A stretch of 64,000 bases of DNA from Epiperipatus broadwayi (GCA_028023455.1 JAQFVV010006506.1:684501-748500), one strand, 5' to 3'; shown: positions 36,055 to 47,435, numbered from the stretch's first letter. Program-made: numbers and translations. The notes: generated by a model from the letters alone, not told the origin.

Positions 36055-36250
36055 GAAAACAAATCTATATTCCTCGAGCACCAAAACGCGACAGGCCATG
36101 TGTTCGAGCCCACTGTGGCAAGAGCACTGTGCACAGAACGTAACGACGTGAAGCGAAAAATTAAGGAAGCATGCTTTATTGCACGTGACAACTGTGCAAT
36201 AAACCCCAAGGAGTCGTGCTTTGCAATCTCCAGAAAATGGGCTTTATAAT
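36055..36250 (+). repeat. GC-rich SINE-like element with box B
   Basis: A sharply GC-richer block of about 190 bp contains GTTCGAGCCC (36,112-36,121) in a T-arm-like setting (CCATGTGTTCGAGCCCACTG), followed by a non-tRNA body rich in CpG. Box A is not evident, so the head is probably truncated. The 116-codon minus-strand frame across it (35,925-36,275) exists only because the SINE lacks stops there. Confidence 0.5.
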
Positions 36251-36387
36251 TTTGCATAAATTTTGAATAAATCACCGCTAAACTTTAATTAAATAAGGCT
36301 ATGAATATGGAGAGTTGAAGTCTCTGAAAGCGCTAAGCCATATATAATATTTTAGTCATTCACTTTTTTGCGTAAAGCGCAATTGTA

Positions 36388-36390
<3 letters not shown>

Positions 36391-36434
<44 letters not shown>

Positions 36435-36536
36435 CAACAACAATAAACAAGGCAAAACTCTCCATACAGTAGTGTGTGCTAGTATGAGCTAGTGATCAAG
36501 TGATGTTTAGTGGTTTAAATAAATAAAAAAAATAAA

Positions 36537-36610
<74 letters not shown>
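36391..36610. repeat. (AAT)n microsatellites flanking a repeat fragment
   Basis: (AAT)n runs at about 36,391-36,433 and 36,536-36,610. Between them (36,445-36,525) lies a fragment related to the 29.4-29.9 kb repeat: GGCAAAACTCTCCAT, then GTGATGTTTAGTGGTTTAA. Microsatellites commonly form at the tails of such elements. Confidence 0.85.
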
Positions 36611-36611
<1 letters not shown>

Positions 36612-39079
36612 TGTGTTTTGCCTGCTAATGCTTATGTTGATTGGTTAGTAAATATAGGTTGAAATAACTGCTGCATAATTTGCTGACTTTTCCACAGGCA
36701 AATAATGAATAAATAACATATATACTAAGACGTGTCAGGATGATGAACAATTTCTTTCTACTGTAGTCCTATCATGTAATCTTGCAAGGTAACCTTTGAG
36801 AAGTCATGTAATGTTGTTAATATCCACATGTTAGTAAGATCTTATTTTTTCACTTAGTAATTAACACAATACATTTATTATATTTGAAAAGTGAGCTATA
36901 GTAACTAGACAAAGTTATTTGAAAATCAAATTTTCTTGGAAATCTCCAAATTCTTAAAACATTTCAAGTCTTAACCAGCATTCTGTAATATAGATATTGA
37001 AATCATAGACATGTACATTAAATGCACCATCATGTTTTCTGCCTGTCTGTTAATTAAGTCATGTTTGTATTTGTATATTAGCATATTTTTTTTTTATTTT
37101 GCTGTTATTTTTTTTCAATTTGCTATATTTTACCGTTATTGCGTACTATTCTATTAGATCGTGTCAGCTGATTGATGGTGCTATTTATAGGCAAAAGCAC
37201 ATAAATATGCTGTTTGCACATCTGACACCTTCTAGGATTATATCTCTATGCAAAAGCACAGAAAGAAGCAATTCAAATGTGACAGCTTGGGCGATGGCAT
37301 TATTTTTATACTATAAAGCACAGAAAGACGTTGTTTATCGGCAGCCAGCCTGATTTAGTCTTACACACATTATCCCAATACTCACAATTATTTGCTACAG
37401 TATTATGTGAGGGTGTCTGGAGTTCATCCTGCCACAACTCTTCAAATATGCGTGTCAAAAATTAGTTTACAAGTCATCTGACTTACTATTACCTTCTAAC
37501 AATTGCCCATCACCACACTTCCCTACTCAACATGGAACCTTCAAAAAATTCAAAAAGGGTATGTCCAAGCAAGATTTCAACCAGATCATGTGAAAAGTCA
37601 CATTTGCGCTAGAAGCCATCCATGAAAAAAAAATTGGCTGACTTAAAAATGGACAGTTTAAAATTATGGCATCTGCTGTCCACAGAACCCCCGGCATACA
37701 CGGGGAATTAATTAATTCTATGCTAATCAAATCTTTGCAATAAGATACATCAATTGATAATGGCTTAGTTTTTGTGGATGTGAAAAAGCATACTATCTGT
37801 TCTACATTGCAAGACTAAGATGAAATTTTTGGCCATTTGTAGTATAAAGCTTTTTAAATTTTTTGTAGTGTAAAATTGTTCTGGACTAAATTACAGGAAT
37901 TGATTAAGGAAATCAATGAATTATGTTAAGCCTTTGAAAAAATGTATGACTGTAAAATTGCTCATGGCTTTATCCAGAGGCCAATAGAAATTGTCTAAGG
38001 AATACATTTATTAATCTTAAAAAAAACAATCGAGTTGGAAATTATTAATCGTTCTTAATAGGTTGGTCATTAATATCCATACACATATTCTATCAAAGAT
38101 AGATATTGTAGTAAATAAATAAATAAATATGTTACCTTTTCAAAAATGACCCCAAAAAAGTAAAAGACAGTTCAGTAATTAAAGCATTATCAGCATTTTC
38201 CCCCACCATGACGGAGTTAGTTATCTCTCAAGCACTGTTAATAGACTTTGTAAAGTTTGCAGTTGAGGGGGGTGATGGCTTTTCCAGACAGAGCTGGCAT
38301 TCCCAGGAAATTCTACTCTAATAGAATATTTGCAATTATGTATGTTTATGTAAAATTGGCCCAGTAAATTTATTAAGTAAATAAATGAATTACGTTAACC
38401 ATATGATTATTATTCTTTCACAGATAATGGGATGGGCCCAGTACCGTTATATAGATGTGTTTTTCATAGCAAGAATGCCATCAAGCATCTGACACAATCT
38501 AATAGAACAGTATCCATTATTGTAATTGAAGTTAAGACCATAAATACATGGATTATTATGGTAAAAAAAATGGATGATGTAACATTATTATCTACTTTGC
38601 AATTTTCATTTGATTATATCTATATATATATATATAGTAACCAAATAAAAATGAATGAATATCCATTTACCATGATAAACCACTATAATGTGTAACTAAA
38701 TAAGGAATACGCTAATATATGAATAAGAATATGGTAATATAATATCATGCTTTAGTTAGATGTCCATTTGTAACTAATGAAATATAACACCATAGCCCAT
38801 TTGCAACTATCATAAACATTAATTTAGTCATGCAATAATGAGATAAACAAACTATCCCATTTCTCAGCATACAAAATAAAAATGAAAATTCACCACTGTC
38901 ATTATTTAAGATTTAAAATATTTCGATATTGGGAAGTTATTGTAAACAACAAAACACTAGCCTTTGTCAACCAATATGAGCCATAACAACTGAATAAAAT
39001 TACAGTGAAATCCATGGAGTGCATTACCTTAACGCCAATAATATGTTCTTTCAACTAAGAATCCTTCCTATTCCTCTTT

Positions 39080-39081
<2 letters not shown>
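36611..39081. other. Unassigned; short frames with protein-like composition
   Basis: An 84-codon frame (37,099-37,353 +) and an interrupted plus-strand stretch around 37,530-37,800 (including KNGQFKIMASAV) have mixed composition and could be eroded transposon coding sequence. No family could be named. A loose direct repeat (TGTAAAATTG...AATGAATTA(T/C)GTTAA) occurs at about 37,870 and 38,350. 38,180-38,330 is slightly GC-richer. Confidence 0.25.

Positions 39082-39111
<30 letters not shown>
39082..39111. repeat. (AT)n microsatellite, target of the LTR retrotransposon
   Basis: The run abuts the 5' LTR directly. Its last five bases TATAT (39,107-39,111) match the five bases following the 3' LTR (50,942-50,946), so the element inserted into this TA repeat. 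Confidence 0.9.
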
Positions 39112-39114
<3 letters not shown>

Positions 39115-39883
39115 AATCTAGTGTTATTGACACTTGGTTTATTTGGCATTGTTTCCACAGAAAAACAATGCTATTTTTTTTTAGAAAATAAAAAGATAAA
39201 ATAATAATAATATTAAGTGATTAATAAAGTATGCTATTTACTCACTTTAACGGATTTTAAGCAAATAACTAATAAATTTGGTAATCCAATGTCATTTTGA
39301 AGAAGAGCATGAAAAATTTAATTAAAATATTAACAATAAGAGCAATTTAATATAGTATAAAAGCACATATTATAAACAGTAATTGATTTTGGAGGGGTAA
39401 AGGGGGCGAGTAGATGAGTATCTTATCATAAAGCACAATAACTTCTGGTAATTTTTAAATTATTTAAGATAATAATGTATACAGAATTATACATCACTAA
39501 TAAGCATTGTTAATTAAATATATTTATTATTTTTCATTATTTGTCAAATTACTTTGTAATCCATTTAAATCATACGGAAAACTATATGACTGTAATAAGT
39601 TTTTTTCCTTTTCTTTTGTTTATGTTATAATTAAATGATTATTTTTCTGTAAGAGGTCGCTAAAAGAAGACCGCCAAATTTTGAAGAAAGTTTAGTCTGA
39701 CTCTAGTTTTACAAGGAAGAAGCAGTACTGAAATTCGGTAACAAATTTTTTATTATTTTTTTATTGCAGAAATAAATATAAGTCCAGTAAATTTTTAATA
39801 ATATCATGCGTGGCTAATCCTTTTTGATAAGATATTCTGTTTTCTGTTGCCATCTACCTATTTAAAGCTTTTTATACGCAAAA

Positions 39884-40132
39884 ATGTACTATCTTATGCT
39901 AAAGTTCAAAATGACTGTATTGACTACAGCAATCACGGAAAATGTCATTATGTTTAAAATAAGTAATATAAGTAATTTCCAGGAAATAATCAATTATTGG
40001 TTAACTTTACCTTATTTAATAATCTTTTCATGGTATAAAAGAAAAATTATAATTAAGAAGACATATTATAAAAGCCAAGGAAAGTTAACTAGAAAATTTC
40101 GCGCTCTTTCTAAAAGAAATTGTCTGCTTTGA
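39884..40132 (+). CDS. 82-codon ORF inside the 5' LTR, unknown protein
   Basis: This is an ATG-initiated frame beginning MYYLMLKFKMTVLTTAITEN. A hydrophobic segment (residues about 42-50, LTLPYLIIF) is followed by a strongly basic C-terminus (KRKIIIKK ... RKFRALSKRN). That layout suggests a small membrane-associated or nucleic-acid-binding peptide, but no family is recognised. The same ORF in the 3' LTR encodes an identical protein despite three nucleotide differences, all synonymous (ACT/ACC, TCA/TCG, AAG/AAA). It lies upstream of the presumed TATA box, so its own expression would need another promoter or transcription reading in from outside. Chance conservation in young LTRs remains possible. 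Confidence 0.4.
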   Translation: MYYLMLKFKMTVLTTAITENVIMFKISNISNFQEIINYWLTLPYLIIFSWYKRKIIIKKTYYKSQGKLTRKFRALSKRNCLL

Positions 40133-41863
40133 AAATAATGTAAGTTCCCCATGTTAAAATATGTTTTATTCACTGAAAATTATCTAAAAATAATATTAAT
40201 GATCAATGATATTTACTTATGCACCTGTATATTTTTTAAAAAGAAAATATAAATTTTCTCAAGGCAAATATCGGAAAATTTGTATGTGTGCATTTTACGG
40301 AGAATTTCTTATTAAAGACAAATTACAATTCCTAGAGTAGGAATAAAAACTACAAACATTAGTGACTTAATTATAACCATAATATAATATGTTATATTAT
40401 ACATCAACTGGAGTCGTTAAAACTTTATATCCACGTAAGTCAGCTGCAGTCGTTATAATAATAGTATTTTGGAAAATTCGCGCATTAGTTTTATTCCTAA
40501 GCCAGCTAGCTAAAAATGATATGTATCGCCAATAGTAAAAAGAAAAGAATTGTATATGTGATCGTCTATCGTCAAATATTCATCATGTTAAAATATGTAT
40601 TGTTTTCTTGGATCCCCAAAATTATAGCAGTTAATTCAAAGAAGAATTAACATCCAACGCTGCTATGTTTTCTTTGCCTAATTTATTAATTGCACCAGAA
40701 TAGAGGCAACTTTTATATAAATGAAATAATAAAATGTGTTTCTTATTTTAAATTTGCTTCGTGAACTACGAATGGATCAAGTTCTTCATCTAGATAAATT
40801 GCCCAACGGAAAAACATTTTTCTAGTGAGATAATAAGCACTTGTTAAGTAGTGATATGCTTTTACTAATTTGTAAAATGATGTGTATTTTTTTTATATCA
40901 ACAGGTTAAAGGCTGTATAGTCAAGTAATATTTAAATGACCTTGTAATCATAAAGGTATGTTTTCGTATAATTATTCTAGGTTAAATTTATATTCGACAT
41001 GAAAAAAAAAATTTTTTTTATAAAATGTGTTTACTTATGATATGCATTATGGGTATAAATTTATATGTTAGATGCGTAAAAGAAGAAAAATTCAGATACT
41101 TAATAGGTAAAATATCTAGTTAAAATTATCAGAAGTAATTAAAGAGAAGTGCTATACAGGATATTACTTATTTAAAGTTTGAAACAAATTTATACTATGT
41201 TAATTGAGGAACTTATTCCCAATTATTCTTTATTAACGCATTCACTTAATTTAGTTCAAGATACTAGACTACCAATTACTTGTTGAATATTTCTTTGGCA
41301 AAGGTGAAAATTATTATGGTTTATTCTGTGTTATCCATTGATTTTAGACGTTGATCTAAGTATACCCCGGAACATAGAGTTAGTGTAATTAGTGTATTTG
41401 CTTGTCTTGCCCCGATAAAGCATTGGTATATGCTTAATATTCGCATAAGTAATAATTGTAATGTATCTATTTTGTGGGATGGAAAATGATCTCCCCAAAA
41501 ACATTATTTTCCATGAGGGGAATAGATAAATCTAGTATTCGGGTATCTTTATAACCCAAGTGATCGCTTCTCAGAGTTAGGACGATCAGTAATTTATATC
41601 GTATTTAGTGTATTTCATTGTTAAAATCCCAGGAGAGGATTATAATTGGGTGTGTGCTCCTATTATGCCCAAGTAAGAGGCAAGGACCCACCAAACTATT
41701 TTAATGTAGTAGTTAACTCTACAGACCTTCAGTGTTATTCCATATTCCTCATGAGAAAATAGAGATAATTCCACCACGGAAGGTGTTGATTATTGTGTTT
41801 TGTTTAGAAAGTTATGGCAAGATAACGGGTATATTGGAGGTTAATTCCTCATGATCCATTTAG

Positions 41864-41871
41864 TATAAATA
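41864..41871 (+). promoter_or_regulatory. TATA box of the 5' LTR
   Basis: TATAAATA in the context TTTAGTATAAATAGCG, about 2.75 kb into the LTR, conserved in the 3' copy. A transcript would start near 41,895, leaving about 1.7 kb of R plus U5. A consensus splice donor (GTAAGT, about 41,934) follows soon after, which could remove much of the leader before gag. Confidence 0.5.
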
Positions 41872-43560
41872 GCGTGCTAGTATATATGATCAATGTCTGG
41901 ATTGTGCGGCGGAATAGTGCTGGTAATCCACACGTAAGTCAATGGAGAGAGTAAGTTTAAAATTGCGTGATTTAGAAATTTTTATTTGCCAATGGAGGGT
42001 TCAAATACTAGGTTTAATTCGGGTTAATGATTAAGTAGCACTCACAATATAACTTATACTGAGAAAAACAGTGTGTATAACAATGTCAGTTGTTATTAAG
42101 GTAAACATTAAAATAATAAGTGTAACTTCTGATAAATAACCCATAAATTATAATAAGTTATCTAAATAAAAACTATCATTTAATTAAAGATATGATAATA
42201 AAAAATCGTTTTTTTTTACATATTGCCTAGAATCAGATTGTTTTTATTTTAAAACAAATAGTTAGTTAATAAAGTTAAGCAGCCGTTCATATAAGATACA
42301 CTAAATGGATGAGTCGATGTATCGATAATAATATTTATTTTTTTTCTATTCAATTTGCATAAATGTAAAAAGAAGATGAAGAAGTAGTTCGAATCCAGGT
42401 CTAAAAGTATAGACGAATTAATATTAGTTATATTTTGTTTTATCCATATGGGATCGACTAAATTGTATATGTTTGTTTATTATGTTAATCATAAAGGATA
42501 GTTTTGTTAAACTGTAATAATAAATTATAATCTTGTTAAAATTTAATAATAAATTATAGTCTTGTTACAAGTTGTTTTGAGTCATTTTTTCTTGTGTGCT
42601 AAATAAAAGTGTATTTGCATAATATTTGCAATACTTTTCTTGAGTCCGAAATCATTTGTGAACTTTTAAAATTCAACACATCAGATAGACAATTGTAAGC
42701 AGATCAGAATATTTCATTATATTTTAATTTAATAAGAATTATTTATGGAATTGAAAACTTCAGACCAAGACATTTTTATTTTATATGTGTGTAAAATCAC
42801 TTTATTCCCAAACTAGTAGGTTTTGGTTGCACATTGTTTCGTACACCTTTAAGTGAAGTGTCTGAGTAATAAATCTTAGTTAAATTATTGTGTTGTCATG
42901 GATAATGGAAGGACACAAAAGCACCCTTGCCTTTTCATCATTCCGACTGAGATTCTGGAAAAAGGGCTGTATTATTCAAAATTATCGTTGTTATTGAATA
43001 TGGTTATCATCTCATTAAATATTATAATAGTTGATGTGTGGATGAAGACACCTGGAATTTAATAAGGTAAATGCTTCCTATAGCCGACCAGAATGTCAGT
43101 CATATGCGACAACACAATATTGCTGAGCATTTTTCTTTAAAAATAACAGAGAACCCTGAGATTAGTGTCATTATTATAAGTGCTCTTAAATTAAGAATTG
43201 ATTATGATCAATATTACAAGCGTGGCATGGCTTAAGAGATTGAAACTTCTGATTGTATAATAATAAAATATTGAGATCATATTGGCAAATTAATGAATGT
43301 TTTGTTTTAGTCAGTAATATTAACAATGACATGAAATCATCATCATCATTGTCGAACAGTGCAAGTACTTGCAGCTCAGAGAATGTGTTTTGGATAGAGA
43401 AAGAATGTTAGTTTATTTTAAATTTTCTTTTTAAATTTATTTTATTAATGATAATTTTTTTTTAAGTCTATCTCTGTCTGAACTGCATATCGCTGTAGCT
43501 GAATTATTATAACTAACCAAACATCGAGCTATATTAGGTAATATAGGGTTTGCTTTCCAT

Positions 43561-43585
43561 CCTATACGGAAGCGTATAGGCTTCC
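43561..43585 (+). other. Overlapping alternative hairpins near the 3' end of the LTR
   Basis: CCTATACG-GAAG-CGTATAGG forms an 8-bp stem with a tetraloop. The overlapping GGAAGC-GTATAG-GCTTCC forms a second stem that excludes the first. Both are preserved in the 3' LTR (about 50,870-50,895). The position just upstream of the primer binding site is where U5 structure influences priming in known retroelements. Confidence 0.5.
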
Positions 43586-43633
43586 GAATTGATTTAATTT
43601 TAGAAAGATGGATCCATTTTATTAGGTTAGAAA

Positions 43634-43656
43634 TGGCCGCCCAACTACAGGGGCCT
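43634..43656 (+). other. Primer binding site, tRNA-Lys-like
   Basis: One base after the LTR end the sequence reads TGGCCGCCCAACTACAGGGG. It resembles the tRNA-Lys(CTT) type TGGCGCCCAACGTGGGGC with one extra C and TACA for GT. The following CCTTCGATGG also resembles the complement of a T-loop. Placement and the TGG start are typical. The tRNA identity is inferred and imperfect. Confidence 0.5.
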
Positions 43657-44196
43657 TCGATGGCTATAGCTGGCCACGAAGAATTTGGTAAAATTTTCTT
43701 GAAATGAATATAAATATTATTTGCACGTGAATGAATTAATTGATCATTGATTGAAAATGTTTGCCAATGAGAAATTGTTTCTTTAGCCATAAAATATTAT
43801 ATCAATGTCTATTTTATGACATAATCTTTTGCCACTGAATAAATAAATTTGTTAGTTTATAATGTTATGGTCTGTAAGTAATTCCATAAAATATTGGAGT
43901 GATTTTATCATTTATGATGATATGCTTGTCTGGTGGTGTGATTGGCACTTATACCATATTACATAATGGTTTGGTGAGATTTCTATGGACCAAGTAGCAT
44001 ATGAGAAAAGAATATTCGGTAATTAATATTGGGACTTTAGTTATATTAAATATCAGAGCATAGTTTTTGGTGTAGATTGTTTTGATAGGAGAGGCATGGA
44101 GGCAGGATGTCTTGTCAATAATTGCTTATCAATATTATTAATAGTTCATTAATAATTTCAGTACTGTCAAATAACAGAAAGAGTGAAATTTTAAAT

Positions 44197-45069
44197 ATGA
44201 GTGAAAACCAAGATAGTCAGGATATGTCAGAGGATTTGGGAGAATCCCAAGAGCTCCAATCCCCGGATACACAAACACCCTATTTTCATGTAGAAGTAAG
44301 AGAGGAACAAGAATCTTTGGATGAAGTTAGTCCGAAAAAAGCTAAAGTAAATAAAGATCTACCTGGGGATGAGCAAGTCCAAATATTTACAATATTACAA
44401 AGTTTGTCTACACAGCTACAAAATTTAAATAGTGAATTAAAAAACTCAGAAAGTAAAATAGAAAGTCAAATACAAAATTCAAATAGTGAATTAAAAAGGG
44501 AATTAAAAAGTCAAATACAAAGTTCAAATAGTGAATTAGAAAGTAAAATAAAAAGTCAAATGCAAAATTTGGACAGTAAATTAGACAATCACGTACAGGA
44601 GATCAAAGACCTAAGGGAAGAGTTAAAAAACCATGTAGAAGAGTCAAAATTGGCCTCCGAAAAACTAGAAATCAAAATTAAGAAAGAAATAGAAATAAAG
44701 TCGGAAAGGGCCAAAAATATGATCGAGGCTATTCAGCAGGACTTCAGAAGTCAATATGTAGAATTAAACAGTGAAGTTAAGGATAAAATAGAATGTATTA
44801 AGGGAGAATTAGATAGTGCTAGGAGTGAGTTTAGAAACTTAAAAGAAGAAGTCCAAAATATAACTCTTGAACCTGACAATGTAGTAAAAGGATGTCAGAG
44901 CCAGATTACTAGCAGAATAACTAAGTTAGAAACTCAAGAGGTAACCCAATGTGAAATTAATAAAAATATAGAAAGTGAGCTAATTCAAGTTATAGGAAAG
45001 GTAGAACATTTTAATGAGATATTAAAGAATAATTCACAAATATTACATATGATCTCAAAGAGGAAATAG
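44197..45069 (+). CDS. gag: Gag N-terminal ORF: 290-aa coiled-coil protein
   Basis: The frame is open from 44,122, but that codon is TTG. The first ATG is at 44,197 and gives MSENQDSQDMSEDLGESQ. An acidic N-terminus (about 60 residues) is followed by long heptad-like coiled coil (residues about 75-240) made of imperfect 12-18 residue repeats of the kind S-E-L-K-x-x-x-x-S-Q-I-Q-N/S-S-N. There is no enzymatic motif. It ends in TAG (45,067-45,069), 8 nt before the ORF2 start. The ORF2 frame (-1 relative) is already open from 45,033 and reads DLKEEIGEYM, which continues the coiled coil. The two ORFs are therefore probably one Gag split by a single-base frameshift or by programmed -1 shifting. Long coiled coils before a capsid domain fit multimerising Gag. 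Confidence 0.8.
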   Translation: MSENQDSQDMSEDLGESQELQSPDTQTPYFHVEVREEQESLDEVSPKKAKVNKDLPGDEQVQIFTILQSLSTQLQNLNSELKNSESKIESQIQNSNSELKRELKSQIQSSNSELESKIKSQMQNLDSKLDNHVQEIKDLREELKNHVEESKLASEKLEIKIKKEIEIKSERAKNMIEAIQQDFRSQYVELNSEVKDKIECIKGELDSARSEFRNLKEEVQNITLEPDNVVKGCQSQITSRITKLETQEVTQCEINKNIESELIQVIGKVEHFNEILKNNSQILHMISKRK

Positions 45070-45077
45070 GGGAATAT

Positions 45078-46193
45078 ATGACTCAGTGTGAGGGTACAAT
45101 ATATCAAAGACTAGAAGATAAACTTGAGTTACAGAAAGATGAAACTATTAACCAGTTAAAACAAATTCAACATTTAAATGTAGGCCTTAAGGACAGTTCT
45201 ACAAGAATAGACTGTGAATGGCAAAATTATAAATTAGGATTAGAAAGTTGTATGCAAGCTATGGACCTTAATATGGATAAAGTTGTTCATAGTAAAAATG
45301 TATCTGAAACTCATGTTAAGGAAATCAATAATGATCATAATAAACCCGTAATCTCTGAGTTACATACAATGATTAGTCCACTTGACTCAATGTACAATCC
45401 ATTGAATGAGGCCAGACATAAAGTCATGTTAGAGCCCGAAAGTAATAGCTCCATGGCCTTGAAATTCCTCAAGATAAAATTCTTTAAAGGAGAATACCTG
45501 GAGAATCCACATGAATATCTCCAGAATTTAGACGAATTGTTCACCTTATGTCATTTATCTGAGGTAGAAAAGATTGCCATTGCCACAAACCATTTGTGTG
45601 CGGCATCTAAAGATTGGTGGCAATTGTTATTTATAAAACCGGAAACATATGGGGACTTTAAATATCTTATGCTAGCCAGTTTTTGGGGGGAAGACCACCA
45701 AGATAACCTCAGGTATCAAATATCTCAGGAAAGATACCATGTAAATAAGGGCAGTTACACTCAGTTTTTCAGGAGTCAGGCCGTCAAACTGAAAATGTTG
45801 ACAGCCTATCCTTTATCTGAGACCCAAATTGTGCGAATAATTCGCCATAATTTACCGAGGCATAGCGAGCAGGTCTTGATTGCTGTGGACAGACATACAA
45901 TAGATGAGGTAGTCAAAATTTTAGATTCGCTAGAAACCAGTGATAGGAATATGGATCATAGGAGTAGGATAAATAGGGACACCCATCATATGGTAAACAA
46001 TATTAATTTCACAGATAGGTCCTATGTGGGAAAGAGGAGGTTAAGTAGAGAAAAGGGATATTATAGGACGAATCCCTATAGTAAACCCAATAGCCACCTC
46101 AGTAGGCTGACAGTGAAGAGAAGAATTCTAAATGAGAATCAACCTTCTACTAGTGGTATCCCAACAATACCCAAAGAAAAATATAAAAGGTAG
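45078..46193 (+). CDS. gag: Gag capsid-domain ORF, 371 aa
   Basis: Residues 1-100 continue the coiled-coil style. Residues about 130-285 match the retrotransposon Gag/capsid pattern: FFKGEYLENPHEYLQNL (135-151), a WW pair at 180-181, YGDFKYLMLASFW (191-203), then QDNLRYQI...Y...GSYTQFF...PLSETQIVRIIRHNLP (208-260). The last 80 residues are basic and Ser/Asn-rich (YVGKRRLSREKGYYR region), suited to RNA binding. There is no CCHC zinc knuckle and no protease, RT or integrase after the stop, only about 220 bp to the 3' LTR. It would assemble particles and package element RNA, with enzymes supplied in trans. Confidence 0.9.
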   Translation: MTQCEGTIYQRLEDKLELQKDETINQLKQIQHLNVGLKDSSTRIDCEWQNYKLGLESCMQAMDLNMDKVVHSKNVSETHVKEINNDHNKPVISELHTMISPLDSMYNPLNEARHKVMLEPESNSSMALKFLKIKFFKGEYLENPHEYLQNLDELFTLCHLSEVEKIAIATNHLCAASKDWWQLLFIKPETYGDFKYLMLASFWGEDHQDNLRYQISQERYHVNKGSYTQFFRSQAVKLKMLTAYPLSETQIVRIIRHNLPRHSEQVLIAVDRHTIDEVVKILDSLETSDRNMDHRSRINRDTHHMVNNINFTDRSYVGKRRLSREKGYYRTNPYSKPNSHLSRLTVKRRILNENQPSTSGIPTIPKEKYKR

Positions 46194-46401
46194 TAAAAGT
46201 AGAGGGGCATTAAATTAAAAAGGATCTCAACCCCTGATGGAACAAGAGGTACCTATAATGCCTGAAGCTTACTACCATATCCTAAACAAAATTAAATCTG
46301 TAAGATTGAATTTATTAACTTCTAAGAGAAGTATGATATAGACCTAGCAATAGAATAAGAAATATTAATAAGGCATATATTATTTTATTTTTATTTTTCA
46401 T

Positions 46402-46415
46402 AACGGTGGGAGAAT
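46402..46415 (+). other. Polypurine tract
   Basis: AACGGTGGGAGAAT lies immediately before the TGTAAC start of the 3' LTR, the standard site for plus-strand priming. Confidence 0.7.
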
Positions 46416-47186
46416 TGTAACCTAGTGTTATTGACACTTGTTTATTTGGCATTGTTTCCACAGAAAAACAATGCTATTTTTTTTTAGAAAATAAAAAGAT
46501 AAAATAATAATAATATTAAGTGATTAATAAAGTATGCTATTTACTCACTTTAATGGATTTTAAGCAAATAACTAATAAATTTGGTAATCCAATGTCATTT
46601 TGAAGAAGAGCATGAATATTTTAATTAAAATATTAACAATAAGAGCAATTTAATATAGTATAAAAGCACATATTATAAACAGTAATTGATTTTGGAGGGG
46701 TGGAGGGGGCGAGTAGATGAGTATCTTATCATAAAGCACAATAACTTCTGGTAATTTTTAAAGTATTTTAGATAATAATGTATACAGAATTATACATCAC
46801 TAATAAGCATTGTTAATTAAATATATTTATTATTTTTCATTATTTGTCAAATTACTTTGTAATCCATTTAAATCATACGGAAAACTATATGACTGTAATA
46901 AGTTTTTTTCCTTTTCTTTTGTTTATGTTATAATTAAATGATTATTTTTCTGTAAGAGGTCGCTAAAAGAAGACTGCCAAATTTTGAAGAAAGTTTAGTC
47001 TGACTCTAGTTTTACAAGGAAGAAGCAGTACTGAAATTCGGTAACAAATTTTTTATTATTTTTTTATTGCAGAAATAAATATAAGTCCAGTAAATTTTTA
47101 ATAATATCATGCGTGGCTAATCCTTTTTGATAAGATATTCTGTTTTCTGTTGCCATCTACCTATTTAAAGCTTTTTATATGCAAAA

Positions 47187-47435
47187 ATGTACTATCTTAT
47201 GCTAAAGTTCAAAATGACCGTATTGACTACAGCAATCACGGAAAATGTCATTATGTTTAAAATAAGTAATATAAGTAATTTCCAGGAAATAATCAATTAT
47301 TGGTTAACTTTACCTTATTTAATAATCTTTTCGTGGTATAAAAGAAAAATTATAATTAAAAAGACATATTATAAAAGCCAAGGAAAGTTAACTAGAAAAT
47401 TTCGCGCTCTTTCTAAAAGAAATTGTCTGCTTTGA
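47187..47435 (+). CDS. 82-codon ORF inside the 3' LTR, identical protein to the 5' copy
   Basis: Same start, length and deduced protein as 39,884-40,132, with three synonymous third-position transitions. By contrast, an antisense frame near the LTR ends (43,437-43,790 and 50,746-50,970) shows three differences that all change amino acids. No known family; hydrophobic middle and basic tail as in the 5' copy. Confidence 0.4.
   Translation: MYYLMLKFKMTVLTTAITENVIMFKISNISNFQEIINYWLTLPYLIIFSWYKRKIIIKKTYYKSQGKLTRKFRALSKRNCLL

Larger units (their letters stand above)
39112..43632 (+). repeat. 5' LTR, about 4.52 kb
   Basis: It starts TGTAATCTAGTG and ends GGTTAGAA just before the primer binding site. 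It contains an 82-codon ORF (39,884-40,132), a TATA box (41,864) and several AATAAA signals (for example around 42,600 and 42,868). A donor-like CACGTAAGTC at about 41,932 lies a short distance after the expected transcription start. The 3' end folds into alternative hairpins. At this size most of U3 must be non-promoter sequence. Confidence 0.95.

Noticed and set aside
35925-36275. 116-codon minus-strand ORF
   Set aside because: Its GC-rich part coincides with a SINE-like element carrying box B on the other strand; the rest is AT-rich filler.
43437-43790. 117-codon minus-strand ORF at the LTR1/interior junction (and 50,746-50,970 in LTR2)
   Set aside because: It crosses the LTR end and PBS antisense to gag. 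The two LTR versions differ at three sites, all amino-acid changing, so there is no sign of selection.
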